Of a stretch of 64,000 bases of DNA, positions 1-7,227 are shown one piece after another. How positions within the stretch are numbered: the stretch's first letter is position 1; every line of letters starts with the position of its first letter. The DNA comes from a virus. Position numbers and translations under genes: made by a program. The stretch is taken from IMG/VR virus record IMGVR_UViG_3300027908_000002, positions 1 through 64,000 of that record; one strand, given 5' to 3'. The notes beneath the pieces were generated by a model, which saw only the letters and a program-made list of their open reading frames with translations, had not been told where the DNA came from and searched no databases.

Positions 1-70
1 CCCGGACCCGGACCCGTACCCGTCCCCGTCCCCGGACCCGGACCCGTACCCGTACCCGTACCCGGACCCG
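1..70. repeat. Hexanucleotide tandem repeat at window edge
   Basis: About 11.7 copies of a 6-bp unit (CCCGGA, CCCGTA or CCCGTC). Frame 1 on the + strand reads alternating Pro-Gly and Pro-Val and stays open from the window edge to a stop at 112-114, so it could be the C-terminal tail of a truncated rightward gene. It could equally be non-coding low-complexity DNA downstream of the leftward gene at 126-419. Confidence 0.75.
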
Positions 71-125
71 TTTATCGATTCATCTGCCCACGGCGCAACA
101 GACCCAGCAATTAGCCCCTCCCCGC

Positions 126-419
126 CTAATTCCAGAATCCCATTTCCCATTTTGCGATAGCCTCCGTGGAGCACTCGACGACGGCGGTGATGTCACGCAA
201 TTCGATATCAGCCGGTGGACCGATACGGCAGCCTTTCGACGGGCCGGAGGATGCCAACCCCATAAAGCCGCGCAAGTCAGCCACCCAGTAGATGCACAAC
301 CGCGCCGCGCGAAGCTTAATAGTCGTCCCCCCAGTGTCGGTCGCGTAGCCAAAGAAAATTCCCTTATGCGCCGTCGTAACAACCACGGCACGCTCTTGTA
401 CTTTTGCTGTTTTTGTCAT
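126..419 (-). CDS. Small conserved phage-type protein, function unknown
   Basis: 97 aa. The central part (VFFGY-like strand, YWVADLRGFMGLASSGP, then CRIGP) resembles a small uncharacterised protein recurrent in tailed-phage early regions; this is recalled similarity, not a search result. Its ATG overlaps the stop of the upstream initiator-like gene (ATGA), so the two are probably translationally coupled. It is the last gene of the leftward operon inside the window. Confidence 0.7.
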   Translation of the reverse strand: MTKTAKVQERAVVVTTAHKGIFFGYATDTGGTTIKLRAARLCIYWVADLRGFMGLASSGPSKGCRIGPPADIELRDITAVVECSTEAIAKWEMGFWN

Positions 420-1828
420 AGTTTCACTTTCTCCAATTTCTCCCGATCTTCCCGTTCAGCCTCGATCATCGCCAAATCCATAGCGGTTAACTTTGGCAAC
501 TGCCAGTCAAATTTGTGTTCCAGAACGCATTGCCAGTTGGGCACATATCCGCCGAACAGCCATGCGAAGTCGTAATCCTGCCCGGCTTGTATTAATTTCG
601 CCGTCTTCTCGCATACCTCCGTGAAACGCTCTTGGAAATCAGAGTCCCTGATAGCCGTGTCCAGTTTCTTCAGCGTGAACCCGGAAAGTTTCCCGGAAGT
701 CTTCATGTGGACGATTGTATCCCAAGTCTGAATATAATACAACGGCGAATTGAGATTTATTTGCGTGGCCTCTGGGGCGCTTTCCGTGGCTGGTGGTATG
801 GCAGAGTACCTCGGAGTCTGTTCTGATTCGTCCTGCGAAGCGCTGGCGTACTTGAGAGGGTCTTTGAGGAACGACCCCAATGGCCATTTATTATTCCTAA
901 GCCATAGATCGTCGGTATCGAGATATCTCCAGAGAGCCAATCGGAATTCTTCTCGGCTCATCCTACGTTCGGCTGATTCTATTTTTCCCCGCAATGGAGT
1001 ATTGGATCGGCTGGTTATCTTGCCGTGAATATATTTTTTTGAAGCATCAATATGACGTCCACTTCTCTGCCGGTAGGCATTCTCTATGAATACGCAAACT
1101 GGTTCTGATTCCTGTAGGTCGTATGTATTCTGGCTGTCTGCGGCGGCGCGCGGGAGAAAGGATTTCGCCGGAGGCGTGGTTTCTAAAAGTTCCTGGGTTT
1201 CTGGTATCTGTGAATCTGTTTCTTCTTGAGAAGAAGGGGAAAGGAAAAGTTCTTTGGTTGTTTCTTTTAGTTCTTCTTCATTAGTACTATTCTTTACTTC
1301 CTTATAGGCGAGTGCACGCGTGCACTCGGGTTCGAGTGTCGGCGTGCACTCGGGATTTTTCATTTCGAGTGTCGGCGTGCACTCGGAAAAATTTGCCGAG
1401 TGCACGCGTGCATCCGACCTATTGCGGTCGCGCCCGAACCTTCGGTATTTCCGGCTCGCCGCCAGTTCATTGATTTTTGCCGAAAGCTCGTCTATACAGA
1501 GTAGAAAACTACTGTTTTTCCCGAGTTGGTTGGACCGTCTTATCTTTACCCATCCCTCTTTTTCAAGTTCATCCATCGCATCCACTAATCGCCTGCGTGG
1601 ATGCCAGCCAAACGTATGGTTTGAGAAGTCGTCCATTGACTTAACAATCCATGGGTCTCCGGTTTCTCCGTTGTCGTCCATATCGCCCAGCCTGCCATTG
1701 GTAAAGAATTCCAAAGCGGCCAGCAGGACGGCCTTAAACTTGTCGTCATTAGCGATAATCCAGTATTCTTGTCGGCAGTAAAAATAGCGAAAACAATCTG
1801 GATGCGGAATACAGCTATTGAATGCCAT
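416..1828 (-). CDS. Putative replication initiator (lambda O-like organisation)
   Basis: 470 aa from ATG 1828, which has AGGA 6-9 nt upstream; a GTG at 1849 would add 7 residues. The N-terminal third contains a winged-helix-like stretch (around FGWHPRRRLVDAMDELEKEG). The middle is a Ser/Glu/Thr-rich linker with repeated ECTPTLE-type segments, encoded by four DNA iterons at 1309-1416. The C-terminal half is helical and charged. A DNA-binding N-terminus, a linker carrying iterons and a C-terminal half for partner binding is the plan of phage O-type initiators. Role inferred from architecture. The start overlaps the HNH gene by 14 bp. Confidence 0.55.
   Translation of the reverse strand: MAFNSCIPHPDCFRYFYCRQEYWIIANDDKFKAVLLAALEFFTNGRLGDMDDNGETGDPWIVKSMDDFSNHTFGWHPRRRLVDAMDELEKEGWVKIRRSNQLGKNSSFLLCIDELSAKINELAASRKYRRFGRDRNRSDARVHSANFSECTPTLEMKNPECTPTLEPECTRALAYKEVKNSTNEEELKETTKELFLSPSSQEETDSQIPETQELLETTPPAKSFLPRAAADSQNTYDLQESEPVCVFIENAYRQRSGRHIDASKKYIHGKITSRSNTPLRGKIESAERRMSREEFRLALWRYLDTDDLWLRNNKWPLGSFLKDPLKYASASQDESEQTPRYSAIPPATESAPEATQINLNSPLYYIQTWDTIVHMKTSGKLSGFTLKKLDTAIRDSDFQERFTEVCEKTAKLIQAGQDYDFAWLFGGYVPNWQCVLEHKFDWQLPKLTAMDLAMIEAEREDREKLEKVKL
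1309..1416. repeat. Four 20-bp iterons: candidate replication origin
   Basis: Four 20-bp units start at 1309, 1333, 1366 and 1397. The first, CGAGTGCACGCGTGCACTCG, is a perfect palindrome. The second and third are identical to each other (CGAGTGTCGGCGTGCACTCG). The fourth differs from the first only at its end. A pyrimidine-strand-biased, AT-richer tract lies beside them (about 1185-1308). Iterons next to an asymmetric AT-rich tract inside an initiator gene is the layout of lambda ori. Confidence 0.6.
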
Positions 1829-2378
1829 GTGTGTCCTGTCCCATGGCACAGAGCCTCAGCCTAGCTTCAGCTAAAATCTCGCTCGCCAGTTTAGCGTGCT
1901 TGCGTAGGTTACACGTCGCACAGGACAATACGAGATTGTCGTGCTCATTGTCACCGCCGCGAGCTTTGGGATAAAAATGATCTATATGCCAAATTCTTCC
2001 ATCAGGGCCTAACTTTTCAGATCCTTGGTTTTGACAATATAGACATATCCAATTCGCATCGATTCCAAGTTGCAACAGAAGTTGGTTAATTGTCTTTTTC
2101 TTGTTAACCCGTCTTATCTTCTTGTATTTATTTTTTAAAGAATAAATTAACCCATGGCTGTCGTATCGGTATGTTACATAACTAGAAGGTAATAAAAAAG
2201 TAACGATTTCTCCGTTGTATATACAATAAACAGAATTCATCTCTCCTTTTGGTATATATTCGCCCGGTTTATCAAAGTACTCCCCACTATGCTTATATGT
2301 GTAAAATTCTTCATCCGCTTCTGTAACATGCACAAATCCTTCCGGGAAAACGTAATCACAGGTTGGAATAAAAGCCAC
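1815..2378 (-). CDS. HNH endonuclease associated with an upstream structured RNA
   Basis: 187 aa if started at GTG 2378, which has AGGGG about 6 nt upstream. The frame is open further upstream, but that part translates the structured RNA and looks unnatural. The C-terminal third is an HNH nuclease: CLYC, then HIDHFYPKARGG, DNLVLSCATCN and a short basic tail. No RuvC motifs and no PLMP motif are visible, so it is not a complete IscB. The N-terminal ~100 residues are Tyr-rich and unrecognised. It overlaps the initiator start and is probably a mobile nuclease. Confidence 0.75.
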   Translation of the reverse strand: MAFIPTCDYVFPEGFVHVTEADEEFYTYKHSGEYFDKPGEYIPKGEMNSVYCIYNGEIVTFLLPSSYVTYRYDSHGLIYSLKNKYKKIRRVNKKKTINQLLLQLGIDANWICLYCQNQGSEKLGPDGRIWHIDHFYPKARGGDNEHDNLVLSCATCNLRKHAKLASEILAEARLRLCAMGQDTHGIQ

Positions 2379-2514
2379 ACTGACCCCTTTCGAACTCCTC
2401 GTCTTACGGGAACCGGTCCTGGGTGCTAAAGGGGGCTTGCCGCCGCAAACCCCCAGCACTTGAGGAGAACCAGGGTCGTGTCCCGGTGTCGGTGATCAAG
2501 CCGACCCAGACACC
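2379..2514 (-). ncRNA. HEARO/omegaRNA-like structured RNA upstream of HNH gene
   Basis: Read on the minus strand, four helices can be drawn: 2509-2514 with 2485-2490 (6 bp); 2481-2485 with 2407-2411; 2470-2474 with 2418-2422; and a nested hairpin 2455-2459/2423-2427 plus 2450-2454/2431-2435. CTCCTC (2467-2462) inside the large loop can pair with GAGGAG (2400-2395) after it, forming a pseudoknot. The ~136-nt length and position directly before an HNH gene match HEARO (HNH endonuclease-associated RNA and ORF), the class now known as IscB/IsrB guide scaffolds. Family assignment is from memory and needs a covariance search. Confidence 0.6.
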
Positions 2515-2577
2515 TTGCCACAAGATGTACGTTTCAGTCAATATCTTATTTTTATTTGTTTCGAACACACAGTTTTG

Positions 2578-2586
2578 TGATATAAC
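2578..2586 (+). promoter_or_regulatory. Extended -10 promoter, leaderless type
   Basis: TG-A-TATAAC lies 7 nt before ATG 2594. A near copy (TGATATAAA with a GGTA-GAC block) precedes the next gene at about 2788-2796. Confidence 0.5.
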
Positions 2587-2593
2587 GGTATAC

Positions 2594-2782
2594 ATGAAAC
2601 TGTGGTTGCTAAGTTTTGACTATGGTAAATACAGCGGCGGCCACGCGACCGTGCTGGCGGAAACGCTTGATCGTGCTAAGGAGTTGGCACGCGAGGGAAC
2701 GCCCGAAATTGTGTTTACGAGGTCCTCAGAATTACCCATGGATAAAGAGGGAATTGTGTACTTTGACGACGGGGATTATTAA
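2594..2782 (+). CDS. Small acidic protein, unknown function
   Basis: 62 aa beginning MKLWLLSFDYGKYSGG and ending in an acidic DDGDY. The ATG is 7 nt after an extended -10 element with no Shine-Dalgarno, suggesting a leaderless transcript. The open frame extends upstream into the structured RNA on the opposite strand, which is why the downstream ATG is chosen. It heads a short rightward island inside the leftward early region. Confidence 0.6.
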   Translation: MKLWLLSFDYGKYSGGHATVLAETLDRAKELAREGTPEIVFTRSSELPMDKEGIVYFDDGDY

Positions 2783-2807
2783 ATTTGTGATATAAAGGTA
2801 GACAAGT

Positions 2808-3116
2808 ATGCCATACACCAAAACCCCATGGCGCGAGGTGCCAATGAACCGGTTTAGATCCACTATTCGGGCAGGAGAAGATACGGACATCGCGGACTTT
2901 CACGCAAAGGGGCACGAATCACCCGAAGATTTCACTGGATACCCACCGAAGGGAGAACAGGTCGCCAATATCGCCTTATTTATGGCCGCCCCGGATTTAT
3001 TGGAAGCCGCCATAAAAGCACTTGATGAGATGTGCCGCACAAATTCGCCGAGAAATTCCTTTACCGACGCGGTTGATCTGCTGGACGCAGCTATCACAAA
3101 GGCAGAGGGCGCATGA
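2808..3116 (+). CDS. Small phage protein with AAPDLLEA motif
   Basis: 102 aa. The segment NIALFMAAPDLLEAAIKALDE matches a motif (NA-x-LIAAAPDLLEAL) common in small uncharacterised phage proteins; function unknown. The promoter-like sequence upstream repeats that of the preceding gene. Its stop overlaps the next ATG (ATGA). Confidence 0.7.
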   Translation: MPYTKTPWREVPMNRFRSTIRAGEDTDIADFHAKGHESPEDFTGYPPKGEQVANIALFMAAPDLLEAAIKALDEMCRTNSPRNSFTDAVDLLDAAITKAEGA

Positions 3117-3262
3117 ACCAAACGCTACCCGATTTACGCGGTAAACTGGTAGGTACACGATGCCCTTGCGGGAAGCACTCTCTGGCGCAGGCGCTGGCTA
3201 TGCGGTTGCGGTGTGTATCAGGGAGCGTATCAGTCCGAATATCAGAAAAGAGACAATCTTGA
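3113..3262 (+). CDS. Small Cys-containing protein
   Basis: 49 aa with a CPCGK motif near residue 18 and a basic C-terminus. It is coupled at both ends: ATGA with the previous gene and TTGA with the next, which makes it the natural middle gene of a three-gene unit despite its size. Function unknown. Confidence 0.5.
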   Translation: MNQTLPDLRGKLVGTRCPCGKHSLAQALAMRLRCVSGSVSVRISEKRQS

Positions 3263-3630
3263 AACTTGTATTTTTAACGGCATTACTGGCGATAAATTCT
3301 ATGGCTGGAACAATTAATCAAGCTCCAGTCACTGACAACCAAGACATGACAGACGCCCTGACAGACGCCTCGATTGCGCCTGACTATGACTATGATCTTA
3401 ATAACACAGAGCTTTGTTTTCTGGATTTCTGCGGGATTCACGAGCAGGACCCGGACTTAGAGTATCTGGGAGACCCGGTTATTATACCGGTCGTTCTGCC
3501 AGTTGTTATCGATCCGGTCGGCCCGCAGCAGCTTGTCGTTCAGGCGACTCCGGAGCCGGGGTCTATGGCGCTTTTGGCGCTCGGTGTCGGCCTGTTGCTT
3601 GTGTTTAAGCCTAGATTATCCACTTTTTGA
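3259..3630 (+). CDS. Secreted protein with PEP-CTERM sorting signal
   Basis: 123 aa from TTG 3259, which overlaps the previous stop as TTGA and follows an AAAAGAGA ribosome-binding tract. Residues 1-16 (MKLVFLTALLAINSMA) form a Sec signal peptide. The middle is acidic. The C-terminus has TPEPGSMALLALGVG, a hydrophobic segment and a basic end (FKPR), the pattern of PEP-CTERM proteins handled by exosortase/archaeosortase-type enzymes. No exosortase gene is in the window, so the host enzyme would be used. The 3' end overlaps the convergent gene below. Confidence 0.75.
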   Translation: MKLVFLTALLAINSMAGTINQAPVTDNQDMTDALTDASIAPDYDYDLNNTELCFLDFCGIHEQDPDLEYLGDPVIIPVVLPVVIDPVGPQQLVVQATPEPGSMALLALGVGLLLVFKPRLSTF

Positions 3631-3862
3631 CTTTGAACCAGTCGGTTCCGTTCTGCGCCGAAGTGTCCACCACGGCCAGTCTCATAGTCGAATCCATTCC
3701 GTCCATTACACTTAAGAGCGCAACAGCTTCGCGCAAAACTTCCGACTGGCTCATATCCATCTTCTCTGCCCGCGTTCTTATCGCATCTCTGGTTCCCTCA
3801 GAAATTCTGAAACTGGTTTGGACGTAAGAATTTATCTGTACGGTCCGGACTCTGGATGGCAT
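3611..3862 (-). CDS. Ribbon-helix-helix-type DNA-binding protein
   Basis: 83 aa. VQTSFRIS (strand), an Arg-rich helix, then MSQSEVLREAVALL (second helix) fit an Arc/MetJ-type RHH fold. It is probably a dimeric repressor. A copy of the dispersed palindrome (3894-3911) lies 32 bp upstream of its start, making autoregulation through that site conceivable. A TACACT element sits 10 nt before the ATG. Confidence 0.65.
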   Translation of the reverse strand: MPSRVRTVQINSYVQTSFRISEGTRDAIRTRAEKMDMSQSEVLREAVALLSVMDGMDSTMRLAVVDTSAQNGTDWFKVKKWII

Positions 3863-3893
3863 AGTGTATACCAGTGTAGCACAAAGCCTCGCA

Positions 3894-3911
3894 GCGTCTT
3901 TATAGAGACGC
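3894..3911. repeat. Dispersed palindrome copy 1
   Basis: GCGTCTTTATAGAGACGC, in the intergenic gap between the divergent genes 3611-3862 and 4004-4240. Confidence 0.85.
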
Positions 3912-3967
3912 CATTAGCATCAAGTCAAACTAAAGTTAACGGGATCACAATTCAAACTTAAATGCTG

Positions 3968-3996
3968 TTGCTTTAAGTTATCCTGGATGCTAAAAA
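3968..3996 (+). promoter_or_regulatory. Sigma70-type promoter for 4004
   Basis: TTGCTT, 17-bp spacer, TGc-TAAAAA, then 7 nt to ATG 4004. Confidence 0.5.
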
Positions 3997-4003
3997 GTCC
4001 GTG

Positions 4004-4240
4004 ATGGGGAACCATGATATCGAAGACCAAATGCGAGCCAATGTGATTCAGAAGCAAGCCCTGTTGCGGGGCGCGCGGGCGTCCGGGGACCGTGATGCCA
4101 TCCGGCGAGCCTGGTACGCACTGGAAGAAGCTCTGGTGCGACTGCTGATACTCGTGGATGAATCATGGGCCACGGAGCGCTACGGGCCGTCTTCGGAAAA
4201 TGAATTGGAATCCAAGCGCGACGGGCGGAAACGGGCGTGA
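4004..4240 (+). CDS. Small charged helical protein
   Basis: 78 aa, Arg/Glu-rich and predicted largely helical, with no recognised domain. The ATG at 4004 is preferred over the GTG immediately before it because the -10 element is 7 nt away (leaderless arrangement). It is convergent with the KTSC gene. Confidence 0.55.
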   Translation: MGNHDIEDQMRANVIQKQALLRGARASGDRDAIRRAWYALEEALVRLLILVDESWATERYGPSSENELESKRDGRKRA

Positions 4241-4242
4241 AA

Positions 4243-4446
4243 TTACTTGATCTGATGCGGCTTGATGTATTTGTGAAAGTACGAGCCCTTACTAGGAGAC
4301 GCCAGAAACGCGGTAAAGGTCTCGGTCGGCACGGCGTAGTTATATTCCCGTCCGTTGCTGCGAAAGCGGACGCTCATGGTTTGGGTGTCGGCGTCATAGC
4401 CGTATCCGGAAATCAAAGAAGATTCGTAATCGTCGGTGAGTGTCAT
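4243..4446 (-). CDS. KTSC-domain protein
   Basis: 67 aa. ISGYGYDADTQTMSVRF, then YNYAVPTETFTAFLAS and SKGSYFHKYIKP match the KTSC domain, named for its Lys-Thr-Ser-Cys-type motif (here a PSKGSYFHKYI variant). These short proteins are widespread in phages and bacteria and are of uncertain, possibly nucleic-acid-related, function. A strong AGGAGAAT Shine-Dalgarno precedes it. Confidence 0.75.
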   Translation of the reverse strand: MTLTDDYESSLISGYGYDADTQTMSVRFRSNGREYNYAVPTETFTAFLASPSKGSYFHKYIKPHQIK

Positions 4447-4469
4447 GGGTTATTCTCCTGTTTTTTGGG

Positions 4470-6254
4470 CTACCGCCCGGCTCGTGTGTCTTTCTGTGCA
4501 ATTAACTGGCTAACCTGACCCCGGCTGTACTGGCTAGCAATCATAGCGGCAAACTCCTGGTCATTGGCAAACGGTCGGCGCATCTCCGGGTAGAGGCGTC
4601 TTAATAGAGACATCTGGCTGTCCGTGGGAGCAAGTTTTCTCCATCCGGCATCGCTCTTTAAAACGATCATAGCCTCTGCCGGTACGCTCTTATCTGCCAG
4701 CTTCAGGGCACCTTGCAGGTCCGTGGCGGTCCCCATGGGTGTCTTGATGCCGGTGACGTGCCGGGCGACCTCGTAGGTGCCCAGAGCGTTGACTTTGATC
4801 GATAGCATGCCTTTATCCGGCAGCACAAGTTGGAACGTGTCGGGCGTGACTCCCTGGGTCCACGAGAATTGGCTGTAGCGCTGGATTTCCGGGGGGACGG
4901 TGGGGACCGCAAACAGGTCGATCTTCTCGGCTACTCCTTTGATGGCATCAAGGTTATTGTAGAGCGCTATGTTCAGGGCAGGTTTCGCGGCCTTGATGCG
5001 CTCGATTTCCTCCACGACTTTCACCAGGTCTTTGCCCTTGGCATTGAAGTCAGACTTGAGTCCAAAAAGCGACGGCGCGGTGATAAGCGAATGGCGGCCA
5101 CTGTTATCGCAGAAATCCAGCCAAATTGCCGCCCGCTTCCTCCAGCCAGACCATGCGGCGGAAGCCTCCGGTGCCGGGTACGGTCGCAGTATACGTCCTA
5201 CACCCTGTGTAAAGCGCAGCCCTGACGTTGTGGGGTCCGCACCTAGTCCAACCATGGCGCGGGGGGCGTCGAATCCTTCCAGCAGTGCCTGACACGAGAG
5301 CAGCCCACGGAACTCCCCGGCGTTGTATTTCTCGATGGCAAGTTTCCGGTCAGAGCTTTTTGTGATCAGCCACGGGCTTTCGATTGATGACTTGCTGGCG
5401 ATACCGTAGCACTCAATCCCGCGTTCGCGGAAAGTATTTGTCAGATCGACGGTATGCTGGATGTCGCACGTGAACGCCAGAAACGGAGCACCTTCGCCTA
5501 GTTCGAGATATTTACTGACGATCAGGTTATTCCGTTCCGGAACATTTATTTCCTTTTCCAATTGAGAGCTTACATAATCACCGCGCCGCACATCGACCTG
5601 GCTGATGTCTATTGTGGTATCGACGCGATGGGCTTCAATGGGAGCCAGCCAGCCGTCTTTAATCATGGTCCGGATGTCGCGGGTGAAAACGATCTTGTCG
5701 AACAGGGCCTCCAGCCCCTTGTTGTCGCTGCGGTTTGGTGTTGCCGTGACGCCCAGAAGAAACTTACCGGCGTCACTGAATCGTGGGTTCGGCTTATAGA
5801 CTCCGAAGTAACTGAGTACCCCGGCGTACTGCGAAGAAATACTATGATGAGATTCATCAACTACCACATAGCGCACGGCCTCGCGGTTTATGTTCTGGAT
5901 TCGCTTCCCCCATCTCCAGTCGTCGTTTTCATAAACTGAACCCGATAAAGACTGAACGGAAGCAACGATAATATCGTCGTCCGGGGAACTTTTGTATTCG
6001 GCTTTCTCGATGCCGACCTTCAAGCCGGGATTACAGGCTTTTAACTTCTCTGCGGCTTGGAACACAAGCTCTTCGGCTTGCACCAGAACCAGCATTTTGT
6101 CTGGTCGGCGGATGCGCAGCGCTTCCGGCAACTGCGAGAAAATAATCGTCTTACCTGAAGCCGTTGGCAGCACAACTAATTGCCGGTTGACTCCCTCGAT
6201 CAAGCCAACGCGGATAGCATCTAGGCACTCGGACTGATAGGGGCGCTTGGTCAC
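4470..6254 (-). CDS. SF2 DEAD/DEAH-box helicase
   Basis: 594 aa. RPYQSECLDAI (Q-motif-like), LPTASGKT (motif I), VVVDESHHS (motif II, a DEAH variant), GVTATPNR (motif III), LLSCQALLEGFDAP (motif V) and QGVGRILRPYP (motif VI) are in canonical order. The type resembles UvsW/RadD-like branched-DNA or annealing helicases used in replication and recombination. GTG 6254 overlaps the previous stop as GTGA and has GGGGGA upstream, so it is preferred over the start at 6278. About 150 C-terminal residues after the helicase core are unassigned. Confidence 0.85.
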   Translation of the reverse strand: MTKRPYQSECLDAIRVGLIEGVNRQLVVLPTASGKTIIFSQLPEALRIRRPDKMLVLVQAEELVFQAAEKLKACNPGLKVGIEKAEYKSSPDDDIIVASVQSLSGSVYENDDWRWGKRIQNINREAVRYVVVDESHHSISSQYAGVLSYFGVYKPNPRFSDAGKFLLGVTATPNRSDNKGLEALFDKIVFTRDIRTMIKDGWLAPIEAHRVDTTIDISQVDVRRGDYVSSQLEKEINVPERNNLIVSKYLELGEGAPFLAFTCDIQHTVDLTNTFRERGIECYGIASKSSIESPWLITKSSDRKLAIEKYNAGEFRGLLSCQALLEGFDAPRAMVGLGADPTTSGLRFTQGVGRILRPYPAPEASAAWSGWRKRAAIWLDFCDNSGRHSLITAPSLFGLKSDFNAKGKDLVKVVEEIERIKAAKPALNIALYNNLDAIKGVAEKIDLFAVPTVPPEIQRYSQFSWTQGVTPDTFQLVLPDKGMLSIKVNALGTYEVARHVTGIKTPMGTATDLQGALKLADKSVPAEAMIVLKSDAGWRKLAPTDSQMSLLRRLYPEMRRPFANDQEFAAMIASQYSRGQVSQLIAQKDTRAGR

Positions 6255-6436
6255 TTGCAATCCCCCACACACAAGCAATATTCATTCATTGCGTTACATA
6301 GAGAGCCCGCGTCCGTGATGCGGATTCTCCCGCTAGTGCCAGCTAAATATACCCTCTCACCGTTTTCCTTTTCGGTATAAACCCACGTGAATATATCTTT
6401 TATTTTCCCATCTTCGCAGTAATAAATATCGCGCAT
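6251..6436 (-). CDS. Small protein, unknown
   Basis: 61 aa, beginning MRDIYYCEDGKIKDIFTW and ending with two Cys. GGGGGAA precedes the ATG. Its stop is coupled to the helicase GTG. Confidence 0.55.
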   Translation of the reverse strand: MRDIYYCEDGKIKDIFTWVYTEKENGERVYLAGTSGRIRITDAGSLCNAMNEYCLCVGDCK

Positions 6437-6453
6437 TCAGTTATTCCCCCCAA

Positions 6454-6471
6454 ACGTCTTAAGCGAGACGT
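6454..6471. repeat. Dispersed palindrome copy 2 (over a stop codon)
   Basis: On the minus strand ACGTCTCGCTTAAGACGT; it contains the TAA of the gene at 6459-6578. Confidence 0.7.
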
Positions 6472-6578
6472 ACATCGCAACTATCGGATTGCGATTGTGA
6501 ATTCGACCCGTTTGATGACGGCGACCACGCAGAAAGTGGGTCCATCCCGCGTTCTTCCTGGGTTTTAAGTTCTGTCAT
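6459..6578 (-). CDS. 39-aa polar protein
   Basis: Starts MTELKTQEERGMDPL and ends DVRLA, with a Ser/Asn/Gln-rich middle. GGAGG 6 nt upstream of ATG 6578 supports translation. It overlaps the previous gene by 14 bp, and the palindrome supplies its last codons and stop. Confidence 0.5.
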   Translation of the reverse strand: MTELKTQEERGMDPLSAWSPSSNGSNSQSQSDSCDVRLA

Positions 6579-7221
6579 CGGTGCCTCCCGGTCGCACATT
6601 CCACACCTGAATAGCCCACACAATGGCATAGAGGCACCAGATGAAGTGGTAGGCGTATTCCATTCCGCTCGGCAGTTCGCATGTGTCGAACTGGAATTTG
6701 CCATGTCTGCCATGGCTCTCGCCGTCATCTCCGCTCGGTAGTGGGCATGAGAAATCGCGGGCGGCAATCATCAGGTCGTATTTTCCGTCCTGGCTGAGAA
6801 CATCTTCATCTAACGCCTGTTTGACTGCGGCGAGGTCTTCCCCTTCAAGGCTGTAGTACTCGGTAAGTTGGCGTACCAGGTTCTCGCGAAAACTCTCTTC
6901 CTCCCATACCTTGGAGTTATCTATTCCGCCATGGACTCCGCCGCGCAGTTTCTCAGCCCAATATGACGGGTTGATATGCAACTTTCCATGACTGCACCGA
7001 AAGAATGTGAACATGTCATCCACGCGGGAGAACGTCCACGTTCCCATGTCACCGTGGATAGTCAGAACACCGGGCCACGTAATGATTTCAAACCACATGT
7101 TGTATGAATTAGTGGCTGATTTAAATAACAGATGTCGGTGGATTCCGCTGTTCATAACCACTTTCATGGAGTGGGACGAAATATCTTTTAGAAATGATTC
7201 CTCTGTTGGTTGATGGATCAT
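6565..7221 (-). CDS. Conserved phage hypothetical protein
   Basis: 218 aa. The N-terminal half (MWFEIITWPGVLTIHGDMGTW, shown here as adjoining pieces WFEIITWPG and IHGDMGTWTFSR, then DMFTFF) is characteristic of a phage protein family of unknown function often found among replication genes. A hydrophobic segment near the C-terminus (FIWCLYAIVWAIQVW) may be membrane-associated. Confidence 0.7.
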   Translation of the reverse strand: MIHQPTEESFLKDISSHSMKVVMNSGIHRHLLFKSATNSYNMWFEIITWPGVLTIHGDMGTWTFSRVDDMFTFFRCSHGKLHINPSYWAEKLRGGVHGGIDNSKVWEEESFRENLVRQLTEYYSLEGEDLAAVKQALDEDVLSQDGKYDLMIAARDFSCPLPSGDDGESHGRHGKFQFDTCELPSGMEYAYHFIWCLYAIVWAIQVWNVRPGGTDDRT

Positions 7222-7227
7222 GGCGTC

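Noticed and set aside
1815-2514. Full IscB or IsrB
   Set aside because: No RuvC motifs or PLMP motif are visible and the protein is only about 187 aa.
2379-2540. Group I intron
   Set aside because: No split gene flanks the RNA and the conserved P3-P7 core could not be placed.
6567-6767. N-terminal extension of the 39-aa gene at 6459
   Set aside because: The longer frame overlaps the conserved 218-aa protein in another frame; only the ATG at 6578 has a ribosome site.
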